Shown: positions 1 to 8,936, counted from the stretch's first letter. The stretch is DNA of 64,000 nucleotides from Flavobacteriales bacterium (GCA_020635875.1 JACJYY010000003.1:124001-188000), one strand, 5' to 3'. A program made the numbers and translations. Notes: a model not told the origin generated them from the letters alone.

Positions 1-2
1 TA

Positions 3-653
3 AGTCGTGGCATTGGGCTGGAACTAACCAAGCTATTGGCGGCAAAAGGGCATTCAGTGTTAGCCTTGTCTCGTTCTATTAACACGGAATTAAGTGCATT
101 ATCCAATGTGCAATGCAAATCGGTGGATTTAACCCTTGAAGAAGATCTTGATAAGGTTAAATCGTTTATAGATGAACACTGGAAAAATGTTGATATTGTT
201 ATTAATAATGCGGGGACATTATTGAATAAACCTTTTGAGCAAATCACTACACAAGAATTTGAATATGTGTATAGGGTAAATGTCTTCGGTGTCGCTTCGC
301 TAATAAGAATAGCTGTGCCTTATATGCATAAAGGCGGTCACGTTGTTACTATCAGTAGCATGGGAGGCATTCAAGGGAGTCTTAAGTTTCCTGGATTGGC
401 TGCTTATAGTTCTAGTAAAGGTGCGGTTATTACTCTTTCGGAATTATTAGCCGAAGAGTACAAGGAAAAAGGCATATCCTTTAATGCATTAGCATTAGGA
501 GCTGTACAAACAGAAATGTTAGAAGAAGCATTCCCTGGTTATCAGGCAGATATTCAACCTCAACAAATGGCTCAGTACATAGCAGACTTTTCACTGACAG
601 CGAATCAATACATCAATGGGAAGGTAATCGAGGTATCTACGTCAACCCCTTAA
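3..653 (+). CDS. Short-chain dehydrogenase/reductase (SDR), 5' end outside the window
   Basis: Classical Rossmann-fold NAD(P)-dependent oxidoreductase; the substrate cannot be told. The reading frame is already open at base 3 and begins with SRGIGLEL, the second half of the TGxxxGxG cofactor-binding loop, so the start lies upstream of the window and the in-frame TTG at 36 is not the true start. Also visible are the INNAG motif (about residue 67 of the visible part) and the catalytic YSSSK (Tyr-x3-Lys) preceded by the SS of the active-site serine region. The C-terminus is short, as in minimal SDRs of about 220-230 residues. It ends three bases before the next gene, so the two are probably co-transcribed. 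Confidence 0.9.
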   Translation, partial: SRGIGLELTKLLAAKGHSVLALSRSINTELSALSNVQCKSVDLTLEEDLDKVKSFIDEHWKNVDIVINNAGTLLNKPFEQITTQEFEYVYRVNVFGVASLIRIAVPYMHKGGHVVTISSMGGIQGSLKFPGLAAYSSSKGAVITLSELLAEEYKEKGISFNALALGAVQTEMLEEAFPGYQADIQPQQMAQYIADFSLTANQYINGKVIEVSTSTP

Positions 654-655
654 TA

Positions 656-1255
656 ATGAAAGAAGTTTTAGCACCATATATACCTGATCATGCTTTGGAT
701 GGTGTTTTTGAGCTCATAAGGTTTAATCAGGTTAGACTTAAAATTGTAAATGAACGGAAGACCCGTCATGGGGATTATAAAAAGAATCCAGATGGTACAC
801 ATACCATTACGGTTAATGCTTCTTTAAACAAGTATAAATTTCTCATGACACTAATTCATGAGCTGGCACATCTGGTAGCCTTCAAAAAGTTTGGTCATTC
901 TATAAAGCCCCATGGAATGGAATGGAAGTTTACTTATCAGCAAATGATGTTGCCTTATTTAAGACCAGAAATTTTTCCTCATGAGATTTTACCACTCATG
1001 GCAAGGCATTTTAAGAGCCCTACAGCTAGTAGTGATACTGATGCGACATTATCCCTAGCTTTAAAGCAATTTGATGCTAAAAGTGACTTATATTACGTAT
1101 TTGAACTACCTCAAGGTGCCTTTTTTAGATTGTCAAATGGGAAAATTTTCCAAAAAGGACCATTACGGATCAAAAGATATGAATGTATCGAAGTTTCAAC
1201 ACAAAGGCGTTTTGCATTTAGTCCTAATGCCGAGGTAGAGTTGTTACCGTCATAG
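656..1255 (+). CDS. SprT-like zinc metalloprotease domain protein
   Basis: A 199-residue protein with the zinc-binding signature HELAHL at about residues 68-73 and a further histidine-rich stretch (KPHGMEWK) downstream, which together match the SprT-like family. In eukaryotes this family (SPRTN) cleaves DNA-protein crosslinks; the bacterial role is poorly defined, so a DNA-repair role is only an inference. The C-terminal part (YYVFELPQGAFFRL...) is a small beta-rich region of the kind found after SprT domains. No signal peptide, so cytoplasmic. It follows the SDR gene after two bases and converges with the ABC transporter genes. Confidence 0.85.
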   Translation: MKEVLAPYIPDHALDGVFELIRFNQVRLKIVNERKTRHGDYKKNPDGTHTITVNASLNKYKFLMTLIHELAHLVAFKKFGHSIKPHGMEWKFTYQQMMLPYLRPEIFPHEILPLMARHFKSPTASSDTDATLSLALKQFDAKSDLYYVFELPQGAFFRLSNGKIFQKGPLRIKRYECIEVSTQRRFAFSPNAEVELLPS

Positions 1256-1256
1256 A

Positions 1257-2021
1257 TTAATAACCTCTATTGACTGCTTCACGTACTTTTTTAAAGAGAT
1301 TTGAGGAATATACGAAATCAACTACAGCTTCATTGTCTGTTTTAAAAACTTGGTCTTTATTGCCTGTCCAAGCTTTTAGTCCATCTTTCAAAAAAAGAAT
1401 TTTGTCGCCAATTTCCATAACAGAGTTCATGTCATGGGTATTTATTACAGTGGTAATCTTAAACTCTCGGGTGATGTCTTGCAAAAGATTGTCTATGACT
1501 ATGGATGTTCTTGGGTCAAGTCCAGAGTTAGGTTCATCACAAAACAAATATTTTGGGTTGTTAACAATAGCTCTTCCTATGGCCACCCTTTTTTGCATTC
1601 CACCCGAAATTTCGGCAGGTAATCGGTCTTTAGCATCCGACAGTTTTACGTGATTCATCACGAAATTAACACGTTCTTTGATTTCTGATTCAGACATTTT
1701 GGTAAACATCTTCAATGGAAAACCAATATTTTCGGCAACGGTCATGGAATCAAATAAAGCATTTCCTTGAAATACCATTCCAATTTTAGAGCGCAATTCT
1801 CTTTTTTCGGCTGCAGATAAATCACCATAAATTTTTCCATCAAAAGAAATAGTGCCTTCTGTTGGTTCGTAAATACCCAATAGAGATTTCAATAAAACCG
1901 TTTTTCCCGAACCACTTTGTCCAATAATCAAATTGGTTTTACCCGCTTCAAACACGTAATCAATACCTTTTAAAACATGATTGTCGTTGAATTTTTTATG
2001 TAGATTTTTTATGGTGATCAT
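1257..2021 (-). CDS. ABC transporter ATP-binding protein, MlaF-like
   Basis: ATPase subunit, 254 residues, of an MlaFEBD/Mkl-type lipid transporter that moves phospholipids between the inner and outer membrane. Walker A is GQSGSGKT, the signature is ISGGMQKR and Walker B ends in LFCDEPNSGLD, in the usual order. The open frame extends to 2081, but the N-terminus MITIKNLHKKF fits the family, and its ATG shares one base with the stop of the permease gene (TAATG), a typical translational coupling. I therefore place the start at 2021. No MCE-domain substrate-binding gene is visible next to it; that subunit may lie elsewhere. Confidence 0.9.
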   Translation of the reverse strand: MITIKNLHKKFNDNHVLKGIDYVFEAGKTNLIIGQSGSGKTVLLKSLLGIYEPTEGTISFDGKIYGDLSAAEKRELRSKIGMVFQGNALFDSMTVAENIGFPLKMFTKMSESEIKERVNFVMNHVKLSDAKDRLPAEISGGMQKRVAIGRAIVNNPKYLFCDEPNSGLDPRTSIVIDNLLQDITREFKITTVINTHDMNSVMEIGDKILFLKDGLKAWTGNKDQVFKTDNEAVVDFVYSSNLFKKVREAVNRGY

Positions 2022-2761
2022 TAGCTCAAAAGTAAATGTGTTAGTATATAATTGACTACTATGATGACCACACTGGTCCATACAAAAGAAACGGTACTGG
2101 CTTTTCCTACTTCTAGTGCTCCACCTTTCATGTAATAGCCATGGAAAGAAGGAATGGTAGCTATAGCTATACCAAAAATGAATGTTTTGATAAAAGCATA
2201 AGTAACATGAAAAGGGATAAAATCCAACTGTACACCTTCGACATAGTCAGCATTAGTTGCAAATCCACCATACACAGTACCAATCCATCCGCCAAAGACG
2301 CCTAAAGAAATACCAATACAGATGATAAAGGGATATAAAATCATTGCAATCAGTTTTGGGAAAACCAAGTAATTAATGGAGTTAATTCCCATTACTTCCA
2401 GAGCATCAATTTGCTCTGTCACTCGCATCGTTCCGATGCTCGAAGTAATAAATGAACCAACTTTACCTACCATGATAATAGAAATAAAAGTTGGAGCAAA
2501 TTCTAAAAGAATGGATTGTCTGGTAGCGTACCCGATTAAATTTTTAGGGATAATAGGATTAGTCAAATTTAAGGCTGTCTGAATGGCTATTACACCTCCT
2601 ACAAAAAAGGATATAAATGCGACAATACCTAACGAACTAAAAATGAGATCATCGATTTCTTTAAAGATTAAATTTCGCATCACAGACCACTTAGTTGGTT
2701 TGATGAAAATCTCTTTAATCATCAAAAAATACTTTCCTATTTGTTTTAATGCTTTAAACAT
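2021..2761 (-). CDS. ABC transporter permease, MlaE family
   Basis: Integral inner-membrane protein of 246 residues with about five hydrophobic segments, matching the MlaE permease family. Recognisable pieces are the conserved GGVIAIQTALNL region near residue 55 and the central VGKVGSFITSSIGTMRVTEQIDAL stretch, which in MlaE homologues contacts the ATPase. It is the first gene of the pair with the ATPase (one-base overlap), so the two form a minimal lipid ABC importer/exporter core. Upstream of 2761 a good TAnnTTTG box is not evident. Confidence 0.9.
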   Translation of the reverse strand: MFKALKQIGKYFLMIKEIFIKPTKWSVMRNLIFKEIDDLIFSSLGIVAFISFFVGGVIAIQTALNLTNPIIPKNLIGYATRQSILLEFAPTFISIIMVGKVGSFITSSIGTMRVTEQIDALEVMGINSINYLVFPKLIAMILYPFIICIGISLGVFGGWIGTVYGGFATNADYVEGVQLDFIPFHVTYAFIKTFIFGIAIATIPSFHGYYMKGGALEVGKASTVSFVWTSVVIIVVNYILTHLLLS

Positions 2762-2857
2762 TGTTGTCGTTCAAATGATAAAATGCTAAAATAAGTATTT
2801 GAGTCTATAAAACACAAAGTCCCCGTCTAAATATTAGGATTGTGTGCGTGAGATTAT

Positions 2858-3709
2858 CTAAAATCTAAACTTTTTTTTAATCCCCTTCCACCTATACTTT
2901 CTTACAAACTGAGCTTGTTCTTTTGTTACTAATTTTGGTGCTTTTTGTAGGGAGGCTTTAACAAAACCACTGATATAAGCTATTGTTAAACCGGGTTTAT
3001 TTTTCAGTAAAGCTAATTTTATTGAAGCAATCAAAGTCAGCCAAAATCCATAACCTAAAGCGTAAAATGCTTGTCCTTGTTTTTGAGCAGATTTTGCTTT
3101 GTAATTAGAACCAGTAGGTTTGAGGTGTTGGATATGTAAGGATTCGTCGGTTATTATTTTCCAACCGTAAAATCTGGCGATGAACTCATCAGCAGTATCC
3201 CATCCCATTGCCGGTTGGAGACCTCCAATCTGGGAATAACACTCTTTTCTGTAAGCTTTAAAAGCTCCTCTGATATGATCTTTTGAGGTTAAGTTTTCCA
3301 AAACCCAATTACCGTCTTTTTCAATATAAGCAAAACCGCCTACCATGCCTATTTTTTCATCAGATTGAAAGTGTTTAATGATGGTTTCAAAATAGTTTGT
3401 AGGCAAAACCAAATCGGCATCTAGTTTAACAATGATGTCTGTTTTTGATGATAGTTTAGAAAAACCTTTTAAAAAAGCATGAACGACCTTGCTGCCAGGT
3501 TGATGTGAAGAGTCGGACACTTGTTTTATTACCTTGATAAAGGAATAGTTCTTTGTGTAATCAACTGCGATAGTGTAGGTTCTATCCGTGGAGTTATCAT
3601 CCACAACAATAACCTCTGAGGGTAATACTGATTGTTTACTAATTGATTCCAAAGTAATGCCAATAAAGGCTTCTTCATTATGTGCTGGGATTACAATGGA
3701 ATAGTTCAT
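2858..3709 (-). CDS. Glycosyltransferase family 2 (GT-A fold)
   Basis: A 283-residue protein starting with the GT2 hallmark SIVIPAHNEEAFI, followed by VVDDNSTDRT and the DxD-like KLDADLVLP metal/nucleotide-sugar site at about residues 115-123. There is one moderately hydrophobic segment near residue 225 (YGFWLTLIASIKLALL) that may dock on the membrane. The sugar and acceptor are unknown; a role in cell-surface polysaccharide or glycolipid assembly is the usual one for this family. Single gene with its own promoter box at 3730-3737 on the minus strand, divergent from the ammonium transporter. Confidence 0.87.
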   Translation of the reverse strand: MNYSIVIPAHNEEAFIGITLESISKQSVLPSEVIVVDDNSTDRTYTIAVDYTKNYSFIKVIKQVSDSSHQPGSKVVHAFLKGFSKLSSKTDIIVKLDADLVLPTNYFETIIKHFQSDEKIGMVGGFAYIEKDGNWVLENLTSKDHIRGAFKAYRKECYSQIGGLQPAMGWDTADEFIARFYGWKIITDESLHIQHLKPTGSNYKAKSAQKQGQAFYALGYGFWLTLIASIKLALLKNKPGLTIAYISGFVKASLQKAPKLVTKEQAQFVRKYRWKGIKKKFRF

Positions 3710-3729
3710 AGGTTAAAATCAATAGGTTT

Positions 3730-3737
3730 CAAATATA
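3730..3737 (-). promoter_or_regulatory. Bacteroidota -7 promoter box for the GT2 gene
   Basis: The minus strand reads TATATTTG here, an exact match to the TAnnTTTG -7 box, 21 bases upstream of the glycosyltransferase start codon. Confidence 0.6.
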
Positions 3738-3813
3738 GTTAAAACCGTTGGGGTGAGTCATATTAATACAGGGAGAGTTTAATCTGTCTTTTAGGAAAAA
3801 TCACTCGATTTAT

Positions 3814-3821
3814 TACATTTG
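3814..3821 (+). promoter_or_regulatory. -7 promoter box for the ammonium transporter
   Basis: TACATTTG, an exact TAnnTTTG match, 26 bases upstream of the amt ATG. Confidence 0.6.
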
Positions 3822-3847
3822 CACTGCGAATAAATAATTACTTACCT

Positions 3848-5191
3848 ATGAATATTGAGAAAAGGTGGATTTTTTCCTTCCTGTTGATTTCCGTTTTGTC
3901 AATTGTTGGCGTGTTATGGCCTAACTATACTAATGATGCTAAAATGGCATCTAATTTTCTAACCGAAAATGACATTAATTTTGCCGATGTAGCTTGGATT
4001 TTGACGTCTTCATGTTTGGTGCTTTTGATGACTCCTGGACTATCCTTCTTTTATGGGGGTATGGTAGGTAAAAAAAATGTCATTTCCACTATGTTACAGA
4101 GTTTTGTGTGTTTGGGTGTAGTGACGTTGATTTGGGTTGTTGTAGGTTTTAGTTTGGCTTTTGGAGAGCCAATAGGATTTATGATTGGAGGGGAGTTTTA
4201 TAGTGTTGTAGGAAATCCATTTACCTATCCATTCTTGGATCATGTGGGTAAGTTGCCGCACAAAGAATTAGCTTCGAGCATTCCATTTATGTTGTTTGCC
4301 TTATTTCAAATGAAATTTGCGATTATTACGCCAGCAATTATTACTGGTTCGTTTGCTGAACGTGTTCGATTTATCTCTTACCTATTCTTTATTTCGTTGT
4401 TTGTGATTTTTGTTTATGCACCGTTATGCCACTCTGTATGGTATCCAACAGGTGTTATCGGATCCTATTTTGGAGTAAAAGATTTTGCAGGAGGAACAGT
4501 TGTTCATATGAGTGCGGGATTTGCTGCTTTAGCAGGTGTTTTAGTTTTAGGAAAAAGAAAAAATAAAGAACATATACCAACTAACATTCCATTTGTGTTG
4601 TTAGGAACAGGGATGTTATGGTTTGGTTGGTTTGGTTTTAATGCTGGGTCCGCATTGTCCGCTTCAGGAGATGCTGCAATGGCTTTTGCAACAACAACAA
4701 TCGCATCTGCTTCAGCCATGTTGTCATGGATATTTTTTGATCGACTAAATGGGCGCAAAGTTTCTGCTATGGGGGCTTGTATAGGTGCGGTAGTAGGGCT
4801 TGTTGCGATAACTCCTGCAGCTGGATTTGTTACTGTTTCACAAAGTATTTTCTTTGGATTTATTACGGCAATAGTTTCTAATACGGTTTTGTATTCTAAA
4901 ATCATGCGTAAGTTCGATGATACCTTAGATGTATTCGCTTGTCATGGTGTTGGAGGAATTATGGGTATGATTTTAACGGCGATTTTCGCTCAAGGCGAAA
5001 ACGCAAGTTTATTGCATGGAGGTTGGAGTGTTTTTGGACATCACATGACAGCATTGGTTTTGGTTTCAATCTTTACTTTTGTGGGAGCTTATTTATTATA
5101 TAGGGTAACAGGTGTGTTTATTCCTTTACGTGTTAGTAGTGAATCTGAAGAAATCGGATTAGATAGGTCACAGCATGATGAGAGTTTGTAG
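3848..5191 (+). CDS. amt: Ammonium transporter (Amt family)
   Basis: A 447-residue inner-membrane channel for ammonium uptake. The N-terminal hydrophobic stretch (residues 7-25) resembles the cleaved signal peptide of Amt proteins, followed by about eleven membrane helices. The signature SFFYGGMVGKKNVIST, the GGTVVHMSAGFAALAG segment with the first pore histidine, and DVFACHGVGGIMG with the second are all present, so the twin-His pore is intact. A PII-type regulator gene (glnK), often next to amt, is absent here. The gene has its own promoter box and is followed by a hairpin terminator. Confidence 0.95.
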   Translation: MNIEKRWIFSFLLISVLSIVGVLWPNYTNDAKMASNFLTENDINFADVAWILTSSCLVLLMTPGLSFFYGGMVGKKNVISTMLQSFVCLGVVTLIWVVVGFSLAFGEPIGFMIGGEFYSVVGNPFTYPFLDHVGKLPHKELASSIPFMLFALFQMKFAIITPAIITGSFAERVRFISYLFFISLFVIFVYAPLCHSVWYPTGVIGSYFGVKDFAGGTVVHMSAGFAALAGVLVLGKRKNKEHIPTNIPFVLLGTGMLWFGWFGFNAGSALSASGDAAMAFATTTIASASAMLSWIFFDRLNGRKVSAMGACIGAVVGLVAITPAAGFVTVSQSIFFGFITAIVSNTVLYSKIMRKFDDTLDVFACHGVGGIMGMILTAIFAQGENASLLHGGWSVFGHHMTALVLVSIFTFVGAYLLYRVTGVFIPLRVSSESEEIGLDRSQHDESL

Positions 5192-5218
5192 TCTTTAAAA
5201 TATATTTAGTAATAAATG

Positions 5219-5250
5219 AAAGCGGTCTCAATAGTTGATGCCGCTTTTTT
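5219..5250 (+). terminator. Rho-independent terminator after amt
   Basis: Stem AAAGCGG/CCGCTTT (5219-5225 and 5241-5247) with a 15-base loop, followed by a T run, 28 bases after the amt stop. Confidence 0.7.
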
Positions 5251-5345
5251 CCTGAGTTCCGCACTATTTTGAGGCAAAAAATCTTAAAACACACATAATC
5301 AATTACATAAGTACATTTGTTTGGGTGTTTTGGGTGTCCCAGACG

Positions 5346-5353
5346 TATATTTG
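5346..5353 (+). promoter_or_regulatory. -7 promoter box inside the apparent 5' end of the MORN-like gene
   Basis: TATATTTG matches TAnnTTTG exactly. Transcription from it would start near 5359, so a start upstream of 5346 would be excluded and a TTG at 5362 would be almost leaderless. Confidence 0.45.
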
Positions 5354-5361
5354 CATCATGT

Positions 5362-6984
5362 TTGTCAGAAAAAAACGAAGGCGGGACATATAACGAAAGC
5401 ATTACAGGCGCATTTAAAGATGGATTTAGAGACGGCGCTTGGCATTTTACCATCACTAAGGTTGATTGGCCTAATTCGTCAGGTACATACACTACCGAAA
5501 CTACTACATCGGTTCAATCGTTTAAATCAGGTACACCACACGGTTTATGGAAGCTGAATAGTACATACAAAACCAGACCCAAAATTATTGTATACGGTAG
5601 ATACGTATGGGGAGCCTACGACACGCCTTATACCGAGTATGCCTCCACTAACTATAGTAACGGACATTTAACAGGCGTTACCACATCAAAATTAGCAGAT
5701 AAAAAAACAGCAGTTACGGTTACCATAAATCAGCATGGTTTTTTAACTGGTAATCATGTTTTTCAGATGACATACGAAAACGAAGAGGTTACGTGTAACG
5801 AAAAGGGGATTTTGACTAAAATGGTACGTCGTGACAAAAAGGGAAATGTAAAATCGAAGTACGATATTGAACCTGAACTCCTACAAATTGCCGAAAAACA
5901 CCTTAAAAACGAAATAACCACCACCGAATTAAAAGAAAAAAGAATTATAGTAGACACCTCGTATGCCAATGAGTACACTAATTTGCAATATATTTTTGAA
6001 CGAGATCATTTTGTGTTAAGACATTTAGGAGGTGACAAAACCTATAATGCCAAAAAAAGTAGTCTGCAGCGTAATTATGGGATGTATATCGTGGCTAGCA
6101 AAATAGCTTATATAGACATAAGCAAAGATTACGTGCTTACGGAAATGCGAAGATCTAAAAATATAGAAGGTTATGAAGGTTTTATAGAGCGAAACCGAGA
6201 CCATTTAAGACCAGAAGATATTTCACTATTGTTAGATGAGAAGGAGCGCTATTTGGCCAATAAAGAATTTGAGAGAAAATTTAATGAAGATATTGAAGTC
6301 ATTAGGGCTTATGTTGCCTCAGATAACAAGTACTTCATTAGTGAGGATTTTGAGATTGAAAAAGTAATATATGAAAAAGCAAAACCCATTCTCGAAGACA
6401 TTAATCAATCTAAAACAGCTTTACGAGAAGTTGTAACTTATTTACTTAAGGCATATGAACCCATTAAGCAGTATGGCAATACGTTGGATGAATATCTAAG
6501 CTTTGATTTTAAGGGTTTACAGCAAAAATCAGGAGAATATTCCAAAGATATCGTGGAAATAGTAAATCCTACACAAAAAGCAATTGATACTGCACTTGTA
6601 AAAGGTAGAAAAGCCGATTTAAAAATCTTTGAAGTGAAATCAGCTTATGGCAAAATTAACATCGAAAACATCCCTAATAATAGCGATAGATACACCTATA
6701 TGCAATTGTTTAACAGTTATAAAATTAACAGTTATGGTGCTGATAAATTTTTGCCTAGCAATGACGTAAAACTATATAAGCAGTTTGAAGATTTTATTGA
6801 AGTAAGAAAAAAGGAGCTAAAGGCTTGTAGTGACATCAAGCAAATGTTAATAGTTGTTGAGGGGATAAATGCGATAGGCAATAAAGTAATTGCGCTAAAA
6901 GGTCAAGATATTAAGGGATTATTGAAGCTTTTGAAAAAAGAGCCCGACTTTGAAAAAAGAATAACTTTGTTGTTGAATTATTAA
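5362..6984 (+). CDS. MORN-like repeat protein of unknown function, 5' end uncertain
   Basis: Not a family I can name. The first 150 residues contain spaced FKDGFRDGAW, FKSGTPHGLW and similar G-x-W units that resemble MORN or YwqK-type repeats; the remaining 390 residues are charged, mostly helical and end in a segment with IALKGQDIKG. The frame is open from 5317, but there is no ATG before residue 100 or so that would keep the repeats. A TATATTTG box at 5346 suggests a start at TTG 5362 (540 residues). Alternatively the gene has lost its 5' end, since related proteins usually carry a signal peptide. A decayed copy of its last ~105 codons lies at 10068-10438. Confidence 0.6.
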   Translation: MSEKNEGGTYNESITGAFKDGFRDGAWHFTITKVDWPNSSGTYTTETTTSVQSFKSGTPHGLWKLNSTYKTRPKIIVYGRYVWGAYDTPYTEYASTNYSNGHLTGVTTSKLADKKTAVTVTINQHGFLTGNHVFQMTYENEEVTCNEKGILTKMVRRDKKGNVKSKYDIEPELLQIAEKHLKNEITTTELKEKRIIVDTSYANEYTNLQYIFERDHFVLRHLGGDKTYNAKKSSLQRNYGMYIVASKIAYIDISKDYVLTEMRRSKNIEGYEGFIERNRDHLRPEDISLLLDEKERYLANKEFERKFNEDIEVIRAYVASDNKYFISEDFEIEKVIYEKAKPILEDINQSKTALREVVTYLLKAYEPIKQYGNTLDEYLSFDFKGLQQKSGEYSKDIVEIVNPTQKAIDTALVKGRKADLKIFEVKSAYGKINIENIPNNSDRYTYMQLFNSYKINSYGADKFLPSNDVKLYKQFEDFIEVRKKELKACSDIKQMLIVVEGINAIGNKVIALKGQDIKGLLKLLKKEPDFEKRITLLLNY

Positions 6985-7007
6985 AAAAGACAGCTCTTTG
7001 AGGGGGG

Positions 7008-7015
7008 TAATTTTG
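7008..7015 (+). promoter_or_regulatory. Possible -7 box upstream of the esterase fusion gene
   Basis: TAATTTTG fits TAnnTTTG, 57 bases before the ATG at 7073. It overlaps a short motif repeated near 3770 and 11670. Confidence 0.4.
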
Positions 7016-7072
7016 ATATAGGAGAGAGTTTAATTTGTGGTATAAAACAGATAATCTTTAACACAATCCGCT

Positions 7073-7786
7073 ATGTTTCTAAGAAAAGGAGACCTTGTGC
7101 AATTTGAATCCTCAACACCATCTCAAATTGCATGGGGCAATAACGACGACCCAGAATTAGTATTACAAAAGAATCAAGTGTATGAAGTCGAAAAAGTACA
7201 ACTGCGCTCCTATCATACTAAAATCCACCTAAAAGGGATTGAAGGGAAATTTAACGGGGATTCTTTTCGCCTTGTAAAAAGCAGCGAACTACCAATACCT
7301 AAAATTGCCTATTTACACGGATTAGAATCTACCAATAAAGGGGCTAAAACGGATTGGTTAAAATTTATAGCCAATATTTACGCACCTAAAATTGACTATA
7401 CCCAATCCGAAATATACCAAACTCTAAAAGCCAAAATTATAGCCTTTAAACCCGACCTTATCATCGGATCGTCTATGGGTGGGTATTTTGCGTTTGAAAT
7501 CGCTAAAGAACTCAATTACCCTGCTCTTTTATTTAACCCTGCTTTGCATTCCCGAAGTTTTGAGCCTGATATGTCGGGACATCAAATCGGGCAACATAAT
7601 CCGCGGATGCAAGTTGTTTTAGGTGAAAATGATAAGGTTATAAACCCCGAAAAAACCTTGGAGATCTTACGTAACAGAGATCTAATGAATATCGATTTTA
7701 CCTTTTTGGATATTGAGCATCGGATTCCGTATAGGGTGTTTAGGGATGAGGTTGAGGAGGTGTTAAACAAGAAAATTTATAGGTAG
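7073..7786 (+). CDS. SH3-like N-terminal domain fused to a YqiA-type alpha/beta hydrolase
   Basis: A 237-residue cytoplasmic protein in two parts. Residues 1-70 form a small beta-rich module (GDLVQFES... YEVEKVQLRSYHTKIHLKG) of SH3/KOW appearance. Residues 75-237 look like the YqiA/UPF0227 esterase family: YLHGLEST near the start, the nucleophile elbow GSSMGG at about residue 142, an acidic residue in LGENDKV and the catalytic histidine in DIEHRIP. A complete Ser-Asp-His triad is therefore likely. The substrate is unknown. The N-terminal module on a YqiA-like domain may recruit it to a partner; that is a guess. Confidence 0.7.
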   Translation: MFLRKGDLVQFESSTPSQIAWGNNDDPELVLQKNQVYEVEKVQLRSYHTKIHLKGIEGKFNGDSFRLVKSSELPIPKIAYLHGLESTNKGAKTDWLKFIANIYAPKIDYTQSEIYQTLKAKIIAFKPDLIIGSSMGGYFAFEIAKELNYPALLFNPALHSRSFEPDMSGHQIGQHNPRMQVVLGENDKVINPEKTLEILRNRDLMNIDFTFLDIEHRIPYRVFRDEVEEVLNKKIYR

Positions 7787-7869
7787 GGAAAGGATTTATC
7801 AAGTAGAATTTTATACATTGCAGTATGCAATATTAACAAATAATTACAAATTTTAAGACTAAAAATATT

Positions 7870-8901
7870 ATGAAAGAAGTAATAAGTATTCCTCTAAAAG
7901 AAGAATTTAACGAGTGGTTGTGTGAAAATTTTACAGAAGGTTCGTCTAAATCGTACATAAGTTATGTTAATTCATCTTTAAAATTAATAAGTAAAAAAAC
8001 CCCAAAAGACAATGTTGTAAAAATGATTAATGAGTACGTTTCTAATAAAGAAATTTTATTCGTTGAATATTTATTAGATAATTGTATTTCTTATGCTATT
8101 AAATATAGTGATGATAGTGTAAAAAGTAAATACAAAAATGGTTTACTTCAATATAAATTTTTCCTAATAGAAAAGCTTTCTGATAATGAATTAATAGACA
8201 CCTCGGCATCTGAAATTATTTCTGAGAATCAAGAGCCTAAAGGCATTAGGTTAATTGATGAAGATTTAATATTTGACAACGAAACTCTTCGGAAAAACTT
8301 TACTTTTCGATTATTAACTCAGGATAGGATATATGGCGATGTATATTTTCCCATAAGTTTTATAAAAAAGTTATTTTATCAATCTAAAGGAAATAAAGAG
8401 TATTTTAATTTATGGGTTGAAAATCAAATAGATAACATCAAACTTTACACTGAAAATTCAGAAATAATAAATTTTAATAAAATACAGAGTTTAAACATTT
8501 CAATAGCAAATGAGGTGTCTTTTAATAGCGATAATAAATCATTTGTTTTATATACTGAAAATGGTTATTCATCCGATTTAGAGCCTTTGAAAACAGATGC
8601 TCTGAGGAATATAGTAATTGATCATGTAAAACCAATGAAAGAAATTTTATTGGAGTATAAAACAAACTTTAAGTCTTTAAATAAATTAACGGAAAAAATT
8701 AACTCAACGAAATTATTAAAGGGTTCTGGTAAAGAACTTTTAAAAAACATGAAAAAAGCTGGAAATCTATTAATTGAGAAAAAGGTAATTTCCCTTGAAG
8801 ATGTTGAGGACTTGAAAAAAGATTTAGAATTTCTTACAACACATATAGATCTAAAGCTAATGTGTTCAAAAGAAAATTTAAAGAAAAATAAAAAGCAATG
8901 A
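7870..8901 (+). CDS. Unknown AT-rich protein with a possible SAM-like (integrase core-binding) N-terminus
   Basis: I do not recognise this 343-residue protein. Residues 8-100 (FNEWLCENF...SSKSYISYVNSSLKLI) resemble the helical core-binding domain that precedes the catalytic domain in tyrosine recombinases, but no catalytic Arg/His/Tyr set follows. The middle is mixed alpha/beta and the last 80 residues are lysine-rich and probably coiled (LKKDLEFL...). Its base composition is clearly more AT-rich than neighbouring core genes, which suggests acquisition by transfer. It is a single gene closed by a strong hairpin terminator. Confidence 0.55.
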   Translation: MKEVISIPLKEEFNEWLCENFTEGSSKSYISYVNSSLKLISKKTPKDNVVKMINEYVSNKEILFVEYLLDNCISYAIKYSDDSVKSKYKNGLLQYKFFLIEKLSDNELIDTSASEIISENQEPKGIRLIDEDLIFDNETLRKNFTFRLLTQDRIYGDVYFPISFIKKLFYQSKGNKEYFNLWVENQIDNIKLYTENSEIINFNKIQSLNISIANEVSFNSDNKSFVLYTENGYSSDLEPLKTDALRNIVIDHVKPMKEILLEYKTNFKSLNKLTEKINSTKLLKGSGKELLKNMKKAGNLLIEKKVISLEDVEDLKKDLEFLTTHIDLKLMCSKENLKKNKKQ

Positions 8902-8907
8902 CATTTC

Positions 8908-8936
8908 AAAAACCGCCTCCAAAAAAGGCGGTTTTT
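8908..8936 (+). terminator. Rho-independent terminator
   Basis: Ten-base stem AAAAACCGCC/GGCGGTTTTT (8908-8917, 8927-8936) with a nine-base loop and trailing T run, seven bases after the preceding stop codon. Confidence 0.85.

Noticed and set aside
4504..4905. 133-residue open frame on the minus strand inside amt
   Set aside because: It is antisense to a well-conserved gene with intact motifs and has no family signal or promoter of its own.
7870..8901. Tyrosine recombinase (integrase)
   Set aside because: Only a core-binding-like N-terminus is visible; the catalytic Arg, His and Tyr residues are absent.
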